This document shows positions 6,884 to 14,459 of a stretch of DNA of 21,584 nucleotides, in pieces. The notes under the pieces are model-generated. The model had not been told where the DNA came from. It made no database searches and saw nothing but the letters and a program-made list of their open reading frames with translations. Position 1 is the first letter of the stretch, and each line of letters opens with the position of its first letter. The stretch comes from Pseudomonadota bacterium (lineage in GTDB: Bacteria > Pseudomonadota > Alphaproteobacteria > Rhizobiales > Rhizobiaceae). Made by a program: the position numbers and the translations under genes. The stretch is from the NCBI GenBank assembly GCA_023399635.1, contig JAEWOP010000166.1:1-21584 (forward strand), in the 5' to 3' direction.

Positions 6884-7227
6884 TATTCATCAGCCTCTAC
6901 AACAGCGGTCGGAGCGGAGGTTGCCGACGTGGAAACGCCTTCGTTTGCGGCAGTGACTGTGCAACTCATTGCAGAGCCAACATCGTCTGCAGTCAGGACG
7001 TGAGTGGAGGCCGTCGCTCCTGCGACAGGCACACCATCCCGACGCCACTGATAGGCGTAGGCGTCCGGCGTGTTTGTCCACGTTCCAGTTGAGGAGGTAA
7101 GCGTCTCGCCTTCCGTTGCCGTGCCTGTAATGGCCGGAAGAACGGTATTGAGCGGCTTCTTGCCGGCAGCATCGGCTGCGCGACGATATGCGGCCTTGCC
7201 GCGTGTTCTTTGGATCTGGCCAACCAT
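6883..7227 (-). CDS. Ig-like domain protein, probable capsid decoration
   Basis: This 114-aa protein has a short basic N-terminus (MVGQIQRTRGKAAYRRAAD) and one bacterial Ig-like domain at about residues 29-108: PAITGTATEGETLTSSTGTW, YAYQWRRDGVPVAGATASTH, LTADDVGSAMSCTVTAANEG. The spacing (ITGT--G-TLT---GTW...YQW-R-G-I-GAT---Y-LT--D-G) is a textbook repeat of this fold. Ig-like proteins next to capsid genes usually decorate the outside of the head and may bind host or environmental glycans weakly. It lies between a small linker gene and the connector gene; role inferred. Confidence 0.82.
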   Translation of the reverse strand: MVGQIQRTRGKAAYRRAADAAGKKPLNTVLPAITGTATEGETLTSSTGTWTNTPDAYAYQWRRDGVPVAGATASTHVLTADDVGSAMSCTVTAANEGVSTSATSAPTAVVEADE

Positions 7228-7228
7228 C

Positions 7229-7435
7229 TTATTCGCCCTTTTTCTTGCGGGAAGCAGCGGCTTTGTTGGCCACGGCCGGCGCCATCTTATTGTCCACCGC
7301 AGGCGCTGCCTTTTCCTTCACGATCTCAACAGCACCACGCGCCACAAGGCGCTTTGCGTCGAGGTCCGTGTATTCGACAACAGAACCGGCTTCCTTTCCG
7401 TCCAGAGGGCGGATGAGTTTGACTTTGGTGGTCAT
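7229..7435 (-). CDS. Small protein following the capsid gene, unknown function
   Basis: This 68-aa protein begins MTTKVKLIRPLDGKEAGSVV and has YTDLDAKRLVARGAVEIV, a compact fold resembling small phage proteins seen just after major capsid genes. The C-terminal 28 residues are Ala/Lys-rich with an imperfect repeat (APAVDNK, APAVANK) and a KKK end. GGAGG lies 7 bases before the ATG. It lies 58 bp after the capsid gene and two bases before the Ig-like gene. It might assist capsid or DNA contacts; there is no direct evidence for function. Confidence 0.75.
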   Translation of the reverse strand: MTTKVKLIRPLDGKEAGSVVEYTDLDAKRLVARGAVEIVKEKAAPAVDNKMAPAVANKAAASRKKKGE

Positions 7436-7493
7436 GGTGGCCTCCTATTACGAGAGGGAGGAGCGGGACATTGCTGCCCCGCCCTTCATTTCA

Positions 7494-8687
7494 TCAGGCC
7501 ACGCGGCCCAGATCGCCGTAAACGAGGGCGGCTTCGCGATAGATCGCCAGTGCCAGACGCTCTTCAGCGCGGATGGTGACCTTGTTCTTCACGAAGTTGT
7601 CCTGGTCTTCGGTCGAGACTTCGACAGTCGCGTCCTGGCGGTCGAAGATCTGCGCTGCGAGGTCGAACGCGCCGACCAGAGCCTTATCGACGCCCATCGC
7701 CTGGGTCTCGATAACAGGGAGGCCCCACAGACGCTTCTGGATCGTGCCCTGCGGATCACCAATCAGGTAACCGCCGGCCGTATCCTTCGCCATTTCGATC
7801 GCTGCCATGTCGATCGGGTTCATGACGATGCCGTTGGCAGGGTACTCAGCGAGAGCGACCTGCAGGATCATCAGGCGAACCACATCAACCGGAGTTGCAG
7901 CCGTGAGGCTACCCGGCGCCGCATAGGCCGTTGCTGCCGTCACCAGTCCTTCGATGTTCTGGCCGGAACCAGAGCCATTCAAGAGCTGCTGCTCTTCCTT
8001 GAAGGCCAAGCCATAGCGCAGGCGCTGGTCGATCATGGAACGGAGTGCCGGGGCATCAGCAAGGATCTGCACCGAAGCACGCATCCAGTGCGCGATGGTG
8101 CGAACCGGAGCAGATGCGTCTTCGAACTGCAGTTCCGACTGAGGCTTGAGCGCACCTTCAGCAACTACATCTGCGCTGTTAGTGAACGCCTTCTCCTTGT
8201 CGTACTCGATCGCGTTGGAGTTGGTGTTGCCCTGCGCCAGAAGCGCACGGATGGTCATGCGGCGCCGGGGCAATTCGGTCCCGGCAACGCGCTGGGGCTG
8301 AACGAGCGAACCAACGGAACCGGCTGCGTCGGTCGTAAGGGACGTGATATCCTTCACTTCCACGATGTGACGGCCACGTGGGCGAGTTTGGCCAGCGAAA
8401 GACTTGAATCCCTCGTCTTCCACGAAGCGCTCACCGGCAGAAAGAGCATCATTGCCCTGTTCGCGGCTACGGGCCATCTTCTGCTCGATTTCATCGAGAC
8501 GAGACTTGGCCTCAGTCATGGCGGTGATTGCCTGGTCGGCTAGTTCCTTGGCAGTCTGCGCCAGAGGAGTACCCTTTTCGGCCTCGGCAAGTGCCTTCTC
8601 GGCAATTTCCTTCACCTTGTCATGCTTGGTTTCGAAGTCGCGCTTGACCTCTGCGGCAAGCTCGGCCGCAGTCTTTTGTTCCGACAT
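7494..8687 (-). CDS. Major capsid protein, HK97 family
   Basis: This 397-aa protein starts MSEQKTAAELAAEVKRDFET. The first ~75 residues are Lys/Glu/Ala-rich with coiled-coil character, the HK97 scaffolding (delta) domain that the protease removes. The mature part follows with SLTTDAAGSVGSLVQPQRV, then RRRMTIRALLAQGNTNSNAI, then FEDASAPVRTIAHWMRAS, QILADAPALRSMIDQRLRY and EEQQLLNGSGSGQNIEGLV, all typical of the HK97 fold. The C-terminus has VEVSTEDQDNFVKNKVTIRA. Length is normal for the family. GGAGG precedes the ATG at good spacing. The protein forms the icosahedral shell. Confidence 0.95.
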   Translation of the reverse strand: MSEQKTAAELAAEVKRDFETKHDKVKEIAEKALAEAEKGTPLAQTAKELADQAITAMTEAKSRLDEIEQKMARSREQGNDALSAGERFVEDEGFKSFAGQTRPRGRHIVEVKDITSLTTDAAGSVGSLVQPQRVAGTELPRRRMTIRALLAQGNTNSNAIEYDKEKAFTNSADVVAEGALKPQSELQFEDASAPVRTIAHWMRASVQILADAPALRSMIDQRLRYGLAFKEEQQLLNGSGSGQNIEGLVTAATAYAAPGSLTAATPVDVVRLMILQVALAEYPANGIVMNPIDMAAIEMAKDTAGGYLIGDPQGTIQKRLWGLPVIETQAMGVDKALVGAFDLAAQIFDRQDATVEVSTEDQDNFVKNKVTIRAEERLALAIYREAALVYGDLGRVA

Positions 8688-8719
8688 GGGAACCTCCTGT
8701 TTTGGGTTGATTTGGGCGG

Positions 8720-9388
8720 TCAGCCCTTCAAGGCTCGCAGGAATGCAAGCCCGTCTTCAGCCGCATTGGCAGGTTCCCCCTGCCCTTTCAGGTGGAGACG
8801 CGCGGCGCGTTCCGCCTGCGAGTTAGAGAAGCCCAGCCCCTTGAGCCAGACTTCGAACTCGCGCTCTGTCAGCCGGTCCCCGGCCTTCAGTTTCTCAGTA
8901 AGGTCATGCGCGGCTTTCGCAGCCTTCACGCTTTGCACGACCGCATTCTCGTTGGCGCCAACAGACACGATACTGACCTCAATGAGATCCAGCTTTTCGA
9001 GCGTCCAAACGCCGCTTTCCGTATCGACGCTGTATTCTTTGATCCGATAGCCGATCGAAAGCCCGTCGATATCGCCTGCCTTGAGGAGCGCATAAGACTC
9101 ACGGCCCCGCTGGACATCCATGTTCAGCTTGCCCGATAGCAAAAGCCCCCGGTCGTCTTCCTTAGCGTCAACCCATTTGCCAATCGGTTCGCTGGGGTTG
9201 TGCTGCCAGAACAGCTTGGGCATCGTGCCTTTGGCTTTGTGCGCTGCGAGGCTTTCCGTGTAAGCGCCGGCAGCAATCACATCGCCGTATGCGTCCGGCT
9301 CTCCGCCGAAGGTCGAACCGTAGCCCTCAAACTCGCCGCTATCCTTGAGCGACTTGATCTCAAGAACTGGAGCTGTCTTCTTGTCCAT
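8720..9388 (-). CDS. HK97 family prohead protease
   Basis: This 222-aa serine protease starts MDKKTAPVLEIKSLKDSGEF and has FEGYGSTFGGEPDAYGDVIA, then LFWQHNPSEPIGKW with the catalytic His at 63, and DGLSIGYR with the nucleophilic Ser at 111. This is the normal prohead protease arrangement (a herpesvirus-like protease fold). It matures the head by cutting the delta domain from the capsid protein. The last ~60 residues (KAGDRLTEREFEVWLKGLGF) form a helical C-terminal extension common in alphaproteobacterial phages. It overlaps the portal gene by 29 bases and is followed 32 bp later by the capsid gene. Confidence 0.94.
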   Translation of the reverse strand: MDKKTAPVLEIKSLKDSGEFEGYGSTFGGEPDAYGDVIAAGAYTESLAAHKAKGTMPKLFWQHNPSEPIGKWVDAKEDDRGLLLSGKLNMDVQRGRESYALLKAGDIDGLSIGYRIKEYSVDTESGVWTLEKLDLIEVSIVSVGANENAVVQSVKAAKAAHDLTEKLKAGDRLTEREFEVWLKGLGFSNSQAERAARLHLKGQGEPANAAEDGLAFLRALKG

Positions 9389-10643
9389 CTCGATCTCCGT
9401 TGATGGCGTTGACGAGCGGAATGTCCTGCATTTGCACAGTGATCACATCCCCGCCCTCTATTGGCGGCAGGTTTTCCAGAGCCCTGCACTCGTTCCGGGT
9501 GGCAATTCCCATCCGGATCGCCTTCTCGTAGGCATCGTACCGGCTCTCCGTGTCACCACGGAGCAGTCCTTCAAAATTGAACTCAATAGTAATGCCCTGC
9601 GACCGACGCTCTGCCAGAGGCACGAGCTGCTTTAGAAGAGCCTGTTCAATGCGCTTCAGGCGCTTGCGGAGCGTGAACTTCTGGAACCCAAGGACATCAA
9701 CCTCTTTGCCGGTGCCCCAGTTGGAGGCTTTGTCCCCAAACCCGACCATTGCCGGGGGCACACCGAAGATTCGGCAAATCTGCTCACCGCTGAACTTGCG
9801 GCTCTCCAGCATTTGCGCGTCCTGCGGGTTGATCGATAGCTGCTCCCACTTCAGGCCGTTATCGAGAACCATAGGGCGCCCGCTGCGGATCGACCCCTGG
9901 AATTTTTCAAGGAGCCGCTTCTCCAGTTCAACGCGCTGCTCTGGGGAGAGACGAACCGAGTCCGGGGTAGATAGAATGCCGCTTGGGTTGACCCCGTTGC
10001 GGAACATCGAGCCGGCCGCACTCTCTGAAGCCATAGCGTCGTCAAAGACACTGCGGCACATTGAGAGAGTAGAGGCGCCGCCCAGAGCATCCCCAAGCGA
10101 ACCGCGAATGTGGAGAACGTCTGTACCGCGCTTGACCACGCGCTTGCCGTTGTCGGTCCACTCGTATTCCAAGCTACCGTCATCTGTGCGGCGTACCTTC
10201 ACGATGTCAGGGCGGATCGGGTATAGCGAAGTAAGAACGCCATCCGAGCGCCTTGACATCAGCGCATAGGCATTACCGTAAAGCTCGATGCTCGCGGCCA
10301 TGACCTCCCAGAAGTCCACCGCTGTCTGGTCGAAGTTCGGGCTATCGTGGAGCACGAAATAAAGCGGATGATCCTTTGCCACCGTCCTGATGCCGTTGGC
10401 GTCAGTGCGGTAGACCATCAAAGGCAAAGAGGCGATTGTGCCGGCGATTAGCTGCACGCAAGCCCAAGTGGCCGAGAGACCCACAGCCGCGCTTGGCTGA
10501 CCGAAGCGCCCATCCCGATAGTCCGCAAGCGTCACCTGGTTGGTGATGAAGTTGTCGCCATGCTCGGTCGACACGGTGCCGCTGCGCCAAGGCTCTATGT
10601 CCTTGGCGCCATCGAGGCGCAGGATTCGCTTGAACCAGTTCAT
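9360..10643 (-). CDS. Portal protein, HK97 family
   Basis: Start chosen at the ATG 10641-10643 (MNWFKRILRL), which forms an ATGA overlap with the terminase stop, giving 427 aa. A GTG six codons upstream is possible. The protein has QPSAAVGLSATWACVQLIAG, SLPLMVYR, HDSPNFDQTAVDFWEVMAAS and YGNAYALM, the hallmarks of HK97-type portals, and later GFGDKASNWGTGKEVDVLGF. It forms the dodecameric ring at one vertex, the DNA entry gate and the docking point for terminase and connector. Confidence 0.95.
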   Translation of the reverse strand: MNWFKRILRLDGAKDIEPWRSGTVSTEHGDNFITNQVTLADYRDGRFGQPSAAVGLSATWACVQLIAGTIASLPLMVYRTDANGIRTVAKDHPLYFVLHDSPNFDQTAVDFWEVMAASIELYGNAYALMSRRSDGVLTSLYPIRPDIVKVRRTDDGSLEYEWTDNGKRVVKRGTDVLHIRGSLGDALGGASTLSMCRSVFDDAMASESAAGSMFRNGVNPSGILSTPDSVRLSPEQRVELEKRLLEKFQGSIRSGRPMVLDNGLKWEQLSINPQDAQMLESRKFSGEQICRIFGVPPAMVGFGDKASNWGTGKEVDVLGFQKFTLRKRLKRIEQALLKQLVPLAERRSQGITIEFNFEGLLRGDTESRYDAYEKAIRMGIATRNECRALENLPPIEGGDVITVQMQDIPLVNAINGDRDGQEDSSSS

Positions 10644-12343
10644 GCGTAACTCGCTATCCACGCCTCAGCATCGAAGGCCTTGGCTGCTTCCGGGTTCTGG
10701 AACATCAGCATCGCGGCGTTGAATGTCGCCATCAGCGGATCGATCTTCGATGCGCCGGCCGCCTGCTTCGTCACGATGTAGTTCGAGCCGCGAAGCTCGG
10801 TCTTGGCATTGCCCACTGCCCAGGCCATCAGCGGCTGCCCGCAGTGGACCATGGTGCGGTCCTTCAGCTTGCGCGGCAGCGTGGTGATCGCCGACTGGAG
10901 CTTCCACCCCTGTCCGATCGCCTGCAGAAGATCTCCCGCCATCCCTCGCTCTGAGAGGACGTCCAGAAGGGTTGCGACACCGTATGCATCGAGGCCGATG
11001 CCTGCTTTTTCAGGAAGCAGACCCAGCGAAAATAGCTGCTCGCAGAAATCCGCGATCTCTGTGACGTCCTGGTCCGTCTCAGAACAGACGATTAGGTCTC
11101 CATCGCGCTCGAAATCGCGCAGGCGAGGAGCGATCTCCTTCCGACGTTCGAAGACATCCTCGTGCGCCCAGGCACGAACCCAATGCCACCAGTCACGGGT
11201 CTTTCGGTGGCGCCCGATGACCGACATCGCCATAAGGTCGTCGAGCCCACCCCCATCGATACCGACAACACAAACATCGCACTCCTCCAGTATGCGATCG
11301 AAGGTGATGGCGTCACCTTCCGCGTCTTGCCAGTAGAGGGCGCCCGGCCACCGATCAGCGTGCAGCCCGAGGCCGATCTCCACATTGAAGTGCTGGGACG
11401 CGATCAGCGCCAGCTTCTCCGGACCCTCACGTTCGGCAGTGGCGATTTCCCCCGCAAGGTAATCTGCATTCACCGAGCGATTCAGGTTCGGGTTGACCAG
11501 CCCCCATGTCTCCCGCCGCATCCATCCGCCGTCGACCGCATCTTCCGGCGGTAGCTCGTAGAGCACGGCCAGCATGGGAAAGCTGAACAGCCCGTCGCGA
11601 ACGTCCCTCGCCTTCTGCAATTCGGCTTTGAAGACGCCGGACGGCGGTGTCTTTGACTGTGTCGTGATCTGCAGCAGGAAGCCATCCGGTCTGGCCGCGA
11701 GAGAACCGCGTATCTCGACGAAGATATCCGCCGCCTTAGCCATGGTCGAAAAGACGTGCGTCTCGTCGATCAGGATGTAGGTTGCCTTCGAGCCGGTGAT
11801 CACGTCCGCCGCGGCAGCCTTGATGATGATCGTGGCCAGCGTGTTGAAGTGCGTGATCGTCTTCAAGTGGTCACGAATGTGAAAGAGCTTCGAAAGCTCC
11901 TCATCAAGGCGAATGATGCCCGCAGCTTGCTTGAAGGATATGTTGGCGATCTCCTTCGTCGGCGCGATCAACAGCAGTTCGGCTTCAGGCCTCTCATTCA
12001 GGATGGCCGCCGTCACGATGATGGCGGCGGCGATCGACGATTTTCCGTTCTTCTTCGGCACCAGCAGGAAGAATTCCCGCAGCGCCCGGCGCTTGGTCTC
12101 TGGATCATAGGAGCCGAAGATGACCTTGACGAAGTCGAACACCCACTGGCCACAGACCTCGCCATAGGTCGGATTGCCGATGATGTCCGGCACCCGCAGG
12201 CGCTTGAAGATCCTTACTGCCTTTTCGGCTACAGCATCGAAAAGCGGCAGAGCCGGTACGAGGCTGGTCCCGCTGCGGATCCTGTCTTTCCAGTCCGGAA
12301 CCGCTGTCGACCATATCGACGCCGGTACCCAGGCAGTATCCAT
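10640..12343 (-). CDS. Terminase large subunit (ATPase/nuclease)
   Basis: This 567-aa packaging motor has an N-terminal ATPase: LLVPKKNGKS at 93-102 (adapted Walker A) and YILIDETHVF at 189-198 (Walker B with catalytic DE), followed by ITTQSKTPPSG (coupling motif) around 226-236. The nuclease domain begins around VVGIDGGGLDDL (D363), with SETDQ and GIGLDAYGV downstream supplying further acidic residues. Length and order match the Terminase_1 (HK97-like) group. The start overlaps the stop of the small-subunit candidate by one base (TGATG), and the end overlaps the portal start. Confidence 0.95.
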   Translation of the reverse strand: MDTAWVPASIWSTAVPDWKDRIRSGTSLVPALPLFDAVAEKAVRIFKRLRVPDIIGNPTYGEVCGQWVFDFVKVIFGSYDPETKRRALREFFLLVPKKNGKSSIAAAIIVTAAILNERPEAELLLIAPTKEIANISFKQAAGIIRLDEELSKLFHIRDHLKTITHFNTLATIIIKAAAADVITGSKATYILIDETHVFSTMAKAADIFVEIRGSLAARPDGFLLQITTQSKTPPSGVFKAELQKARDVRDGLFSFPMLAVLYELPPEDAVDGGWMRRETWGLVNPNLNRSVNADYLAGEIATAEREGPEKLALIASQHFNVEIGLGLHADRWPGALYWQDAEGDAITFDRILEECDVCVVGIDGGGLDDLMAMSVIGRHRKTRDWWHWVRAWAHEDVFERRKEIAPRLRDFERDGDLIVCSETDQDVTEIADFCEQLFSLGLLPEKAGIGLDAYGVATLLDVLSERGMAGDLLQAIGQGWKLQSAITTLPRKLKDRTMVHCGQPLMAWAVGNAKTELRGSNYIVTKQAAGASKIDPLMATFNAAMLMFQNPEAAKAFDAEAWIASYA

Positions 12344-12822
12344 CAGTGCGTCACTCCCGGAAGCAGGTCACTGCCCCATTCACTCCCCTTGCCGGCATTT
12401 TTGGCGGCCGCGCGTGCGGCCTCCTTCTTGCCAAGCTTCTCTTCCTTCTCTGGCGTGGGCGCCTGGTGCCCCTGGCGAAGCCGCGCTTCGATCAGCATCG
12501 CGTCAGAGCGCTCGATCATCTTGCCGAGCTCCTTCAGCGCCGCGACGTTGCCGGCGTTCGCCTGCTCCATCGCCAGTTCGAAGCGGCGAGCGTCGAGCCG
12601 GTCGCGCATCGCGTCCCGCTCCTTCAGCTCGGCTCTAAAATATCGCTTCAGAGTAGCCGGTGAGATGCCGATCCCATTCGCCATCCGCTCGATCGACCAT
12701 CCAAGCGCCAGTAAAAGCTTGATTTTGTTGCGGTCGTTTCCGGTCGGCTCGTAAGGCGGTCGACCGCGCATCCCCTTCCACTCTGGAATGGGGTGACCGA
12801 ACAGGTCGAAATTCTCGCTCAT
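12343..12822 (-). CDS. Terminase small subunit candidate (HTH DNA-binding)
   Basis: This 159-aa protein sits directly upstream of the large terminase gene with a one-base overlap. Its N-terminus has RGRPPYEPTGNDRNKIKLLL and a helix-turn-helix, WSIERMANGIGISPATLKRY (about residues 42-61). This is followed by long charged helices and a Lys/Ala-rich C-terminus (EKLGKKEAARAAAKNAGKGS). This is the pattern of small terminases, which recognise the packaging site on phage DNA and recruit the large subunit. Identity rests on position and HTH. The start is a plain ATG with only a weak Shine-Dalgarno; a T7 tract lies just upstream. Confidence 0.82.
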   Translation of the reverse strand: MSENFDLFGHPIPEWKGMRGRPPYEPTGNDRNKIKLLLALGWSIERMANGIGISPATLKRYFRAELKERDAMRDRLDARRFELAMEQANAGNVAALKELGKMIERSDAMLIEARLRQGHQAPTPEKEEKLGKKEAARAAAKNAGKGSEWGSDLLPGVTH

Positions 12823-12914
12823 CCGAAAAAAATCCGTACGTGAGAGGGGCGCGGGTCCGGAAGGAAGGGGCTTTCCAGACTTTTTACCCGCCCCCTCCCT
12901 CTGGGCAGGCGGGA

Positions 12915-13160
12915 TCAGTAGTCGACCTCAGTTCCATCGGCGTAGACGACCTTGCGAACCTCTTTCCCGTTCGCGCCGTACATCTTTGCCTCACCTTCGA
13001 TGACAACCGGGGAAAGAATGATCCCGATCTTGATCTCAGGAACCCCGTTGGACTGATGCTGGAAAGTGACTTCAGTCACTGTCTTCGTGATGTCGCTGCC
13101 ATCTGGTCCGTAGATGCGAGTGCCGCGAGGATCTCCGTCTGCCTCAATACGAACCTTCAT
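12915..13160 (-). CDS. Small conserved-looking phage protein, unknown function
   Basis: This 81-aa protein starts MKVRIEADGDPRGTRIYGPD and is almost entirely beta-strand-like with alternating residues (KIGIILSPVVIEGEAKMYGA). GGTGG lies about 7 bases before the ATG. It follows the HNH gene by four bases and precedes the terminase genes by 92 bp. Similar small beta proteins with an MKVRI-type start occur near terminase genes in many phages. No enzymatic motif is visible and I cannot assign a role. Confidence 0.75.
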   Translation of the reverse strand: MKVRIEADGDPRGTRIYGPDGSDITKTVTEVTFQHQSNGVPEIKIGIILSPVVIEGEAKMYGANGKEVRKVVYADGTEVDY

Positions 13161-13164
13161 GACA

Positions 13165-13533
13165 TCACCACCGGGACTGCGCCCGCTCCTGCTTCTGCTT
13201 CTCGCTGTCGTGGTATGCTTTGCTCACGCACTGCAGGTTATCTGGATCCCAGAACAACCGCTCGTCACCGTGATGCTGCTTGATGTGGTCGACCACTGGA
13301 CTGTTCGGCTCGGGATGCTTGCCGATGCAGAGCACGCCGGTCTTCTGGCAGGTGTACTTGTCCCGCCTCAGGATCTCGCGCCGCAGCTTCTGCCATCGCT
13401 CGGTCTTGTACCAGCTGCGCCAGCTGACGTTCTGGTCACGCTCGCGAAGCCTCGCCTTCTCGTCACCAGGTGTTCTGCCGATGCGTGGAGCAAGCGTACC
13501 GATGCGAGGCTGCAGCGTCTTGAGCCTGCCCAA
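13165..13533 (-). CDS. HNH endonuclease (122 aa, TTG start)
   Basis: The TTG at 13531-13533 is chosen as start because GGAGG lies 7 bases upstream and because the resulting N-terminus, MGRLKTLQPRIGTLAPRIGR, is the usual one for this phage HNH family. The open frame continues back to 13659 but through an intrinsic terminator. Residues 38-56 (SWRSWYKTERWQKLRREIL) are the typical lead-in. The HNH core has PVVDHIKQHHGD (DH at 82-83), WDPDNLQCV (N99) and YHDSEK (H108). In HK97-like phages such proteins bind terminase and are needed for DNA cleavage at packaging sites. It is the first gene of the late block. Confidence 0.9.
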   Translation of the reverse strand: MGRLKTLQPRIGTLAPRIGRTPGDEKARLRERDQNVSWRSWYKTERWQKLRREILRRDKYTCQKTGVLCIGKHPEPNSPVVDHIKQHHGDERLFWDPDNLQCVSKAYHDSEKQKQERAQSRW

Positions 13534-13554
13534 TGCGCTGCCTCCACACCCCAG

Positions 13555-13590
13555 AAACACAAAACCCGCCGAGCGTTTCCGCCAGCGGGT
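13555..13590 (-). terminator. Intrinsic terminator after the early/replication operon
   Basis: On the minus strand, ACCCGC (13590-13585) pairs with GCGGGT (13569-13564), with an inner CGC/GCG closure in the loop, and is followed by TTTTGTGTTT. It lies about 70 bases after the stop of the 265-aa gene and 22 bases before the HNH start. There is no comparable T-tract on the plus strand. Confidence 0.65.
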
Positions 13591-13661
13591 CGAATGTGAT
13601 CTTTTACACTGTGCACAAGATGCACCAAACATCTGCCGCAGGTCAATCTGCACCATCAAAT

Positions 13662-14459
13662 TTATTCAGCGGCAATATCAATAGCTTGATCGGAGCGCTG
13701 TGATTTCCGGATGGTAGCCCATGGCTGTCGATCCGGGTAGAACGGCGCCAGTTCGTGCGACTGAAGGCGGCCGCAAAGCGATTCACTAAGGTCCTCCAGC
13801 GCGGCCTGCCATAGCTGCCAATCCAGACGGGACAGGATCGCCCCACGCGCCGAGTGGTCGAGCCTATACTTGCGATAGGCGCCAGGCTTCGGGCGCTGCT
13901 TCCGCTGGTCAAAGCCGTTATCTTCATAGTTCAAAATCGCGCCGGTACGGTCCCGGCACTTGCGCATAATGAACCAGGCGGGTTTGCCGTTGCTCATCAC
14001 CATGACAGTCTTAGGCTCGTCGCACCGCCAGTCAGGCCCTCTCTTGAGAATGGCTGCTGTGGTTACGAGGCTGACGACGTGGCGACCATTGAGGCGCCCG
14101 CTCCTGCCGAGCTGCTCGGCAGACACGCGCGCCACTTCATCAGCGATCAAGCCATGCGGATCCTCCCAATCCGGAAATGGGTTCCATCCTTCACCTATCT
14201 CGAAGTTGCGGTCAGCAAGCGCGCGGACGGCGTCACCCACCACGAGCGCATCCTCATGAGGCTCGCCCTCATATGAGAAGCCGGAGATCACACCGTAGCC
14301 GTTCGGGCTCTTGTCTATCATGGTGCCTAGGTTGATGACGTCGGACAGGATGCCCCACGTCGACGGAGCGGCGCTGTAGCTGGCCTCAGAAGTGCCGATC
14401 TTTGGCAGCTCCAGCGTGAAGGCCCAGGTCAGCAGGGCCTCGATCGTGGTCTTCTTCAT
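13662..14459 (-). CDS. Conserved-looking phage protein, unknown function (265 aa)
   Basis: The ATG at 14457-14459 overlaps the stop of the preceding 143-codon frame (ATGA), with AGAGGG about 10 bases upstream. The protein starts MKKTTIEALLTWAFTLELPK and continues with WGILSDVINLGTMIDKSPNG, then PDWEDPHGLIADEVARVSAE, GRLNGRHVVSLVTTAAILKR and a C-terminal ARGAILSRLDWQLWQAALED. The C-terminal helical part (LDWQLWQAALEDLSESLCG) with a following proline-rich tail has the look of a small nucleic-acid-binding protein. As the last gene before the terminator and the late genes, it occupies the place of late regulators in other phages, but I do not recognise a family. Confidence 0.75.
   Translation of the reverse strand: MKKTTIEALLTWAFTLELPKIGTSEASYSAAPSTWGILSDVINLGTMIDKSPNGYGVISGFSYEGEPHEDALVVGDAVRALADRNFEIGEGWNPFPDWEDPHGLIADEVARVSAEQLGRSGRLNGRHVVSLVTTAAILKRGPDWRCDEPKTVMVMSNGKPAWFIMRKCRDRTGAILNYEDNGFDQRKQRPKPGAYRKYRLDHSARGAILSRLDWQLWQAALEDLSESLCGRLQSHELAPFYPDRQPWATIRKSQRSDQAIDIAAE

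Noticed and set aside
7463..7482. Hairpin GCGGG/CCCGC between the capsid gene and the 68-aa gene
   Set aside because: Only five base pairs with a 10-base loop and no clear T-tract; it may be a weak attenuator but cannot be called a terminator.
7188..8543. Long plus-strand open frame (451 codons) opposite the capsid genes
   Set aside because: It is a shadow of the capsid and small-gene coding on the minus strand. It is rich in Arg/His, has no domain look, and no Shine-Dalgarno supports it.
12823..12914. Terminator or promoter before the terminase genes
   Set aside because: A GC-rich stem (CCCGCC/GGCGGG) is present but is followed by TAAAAAG rather than a T-tract, and no convincing -35/-10 pair was found.
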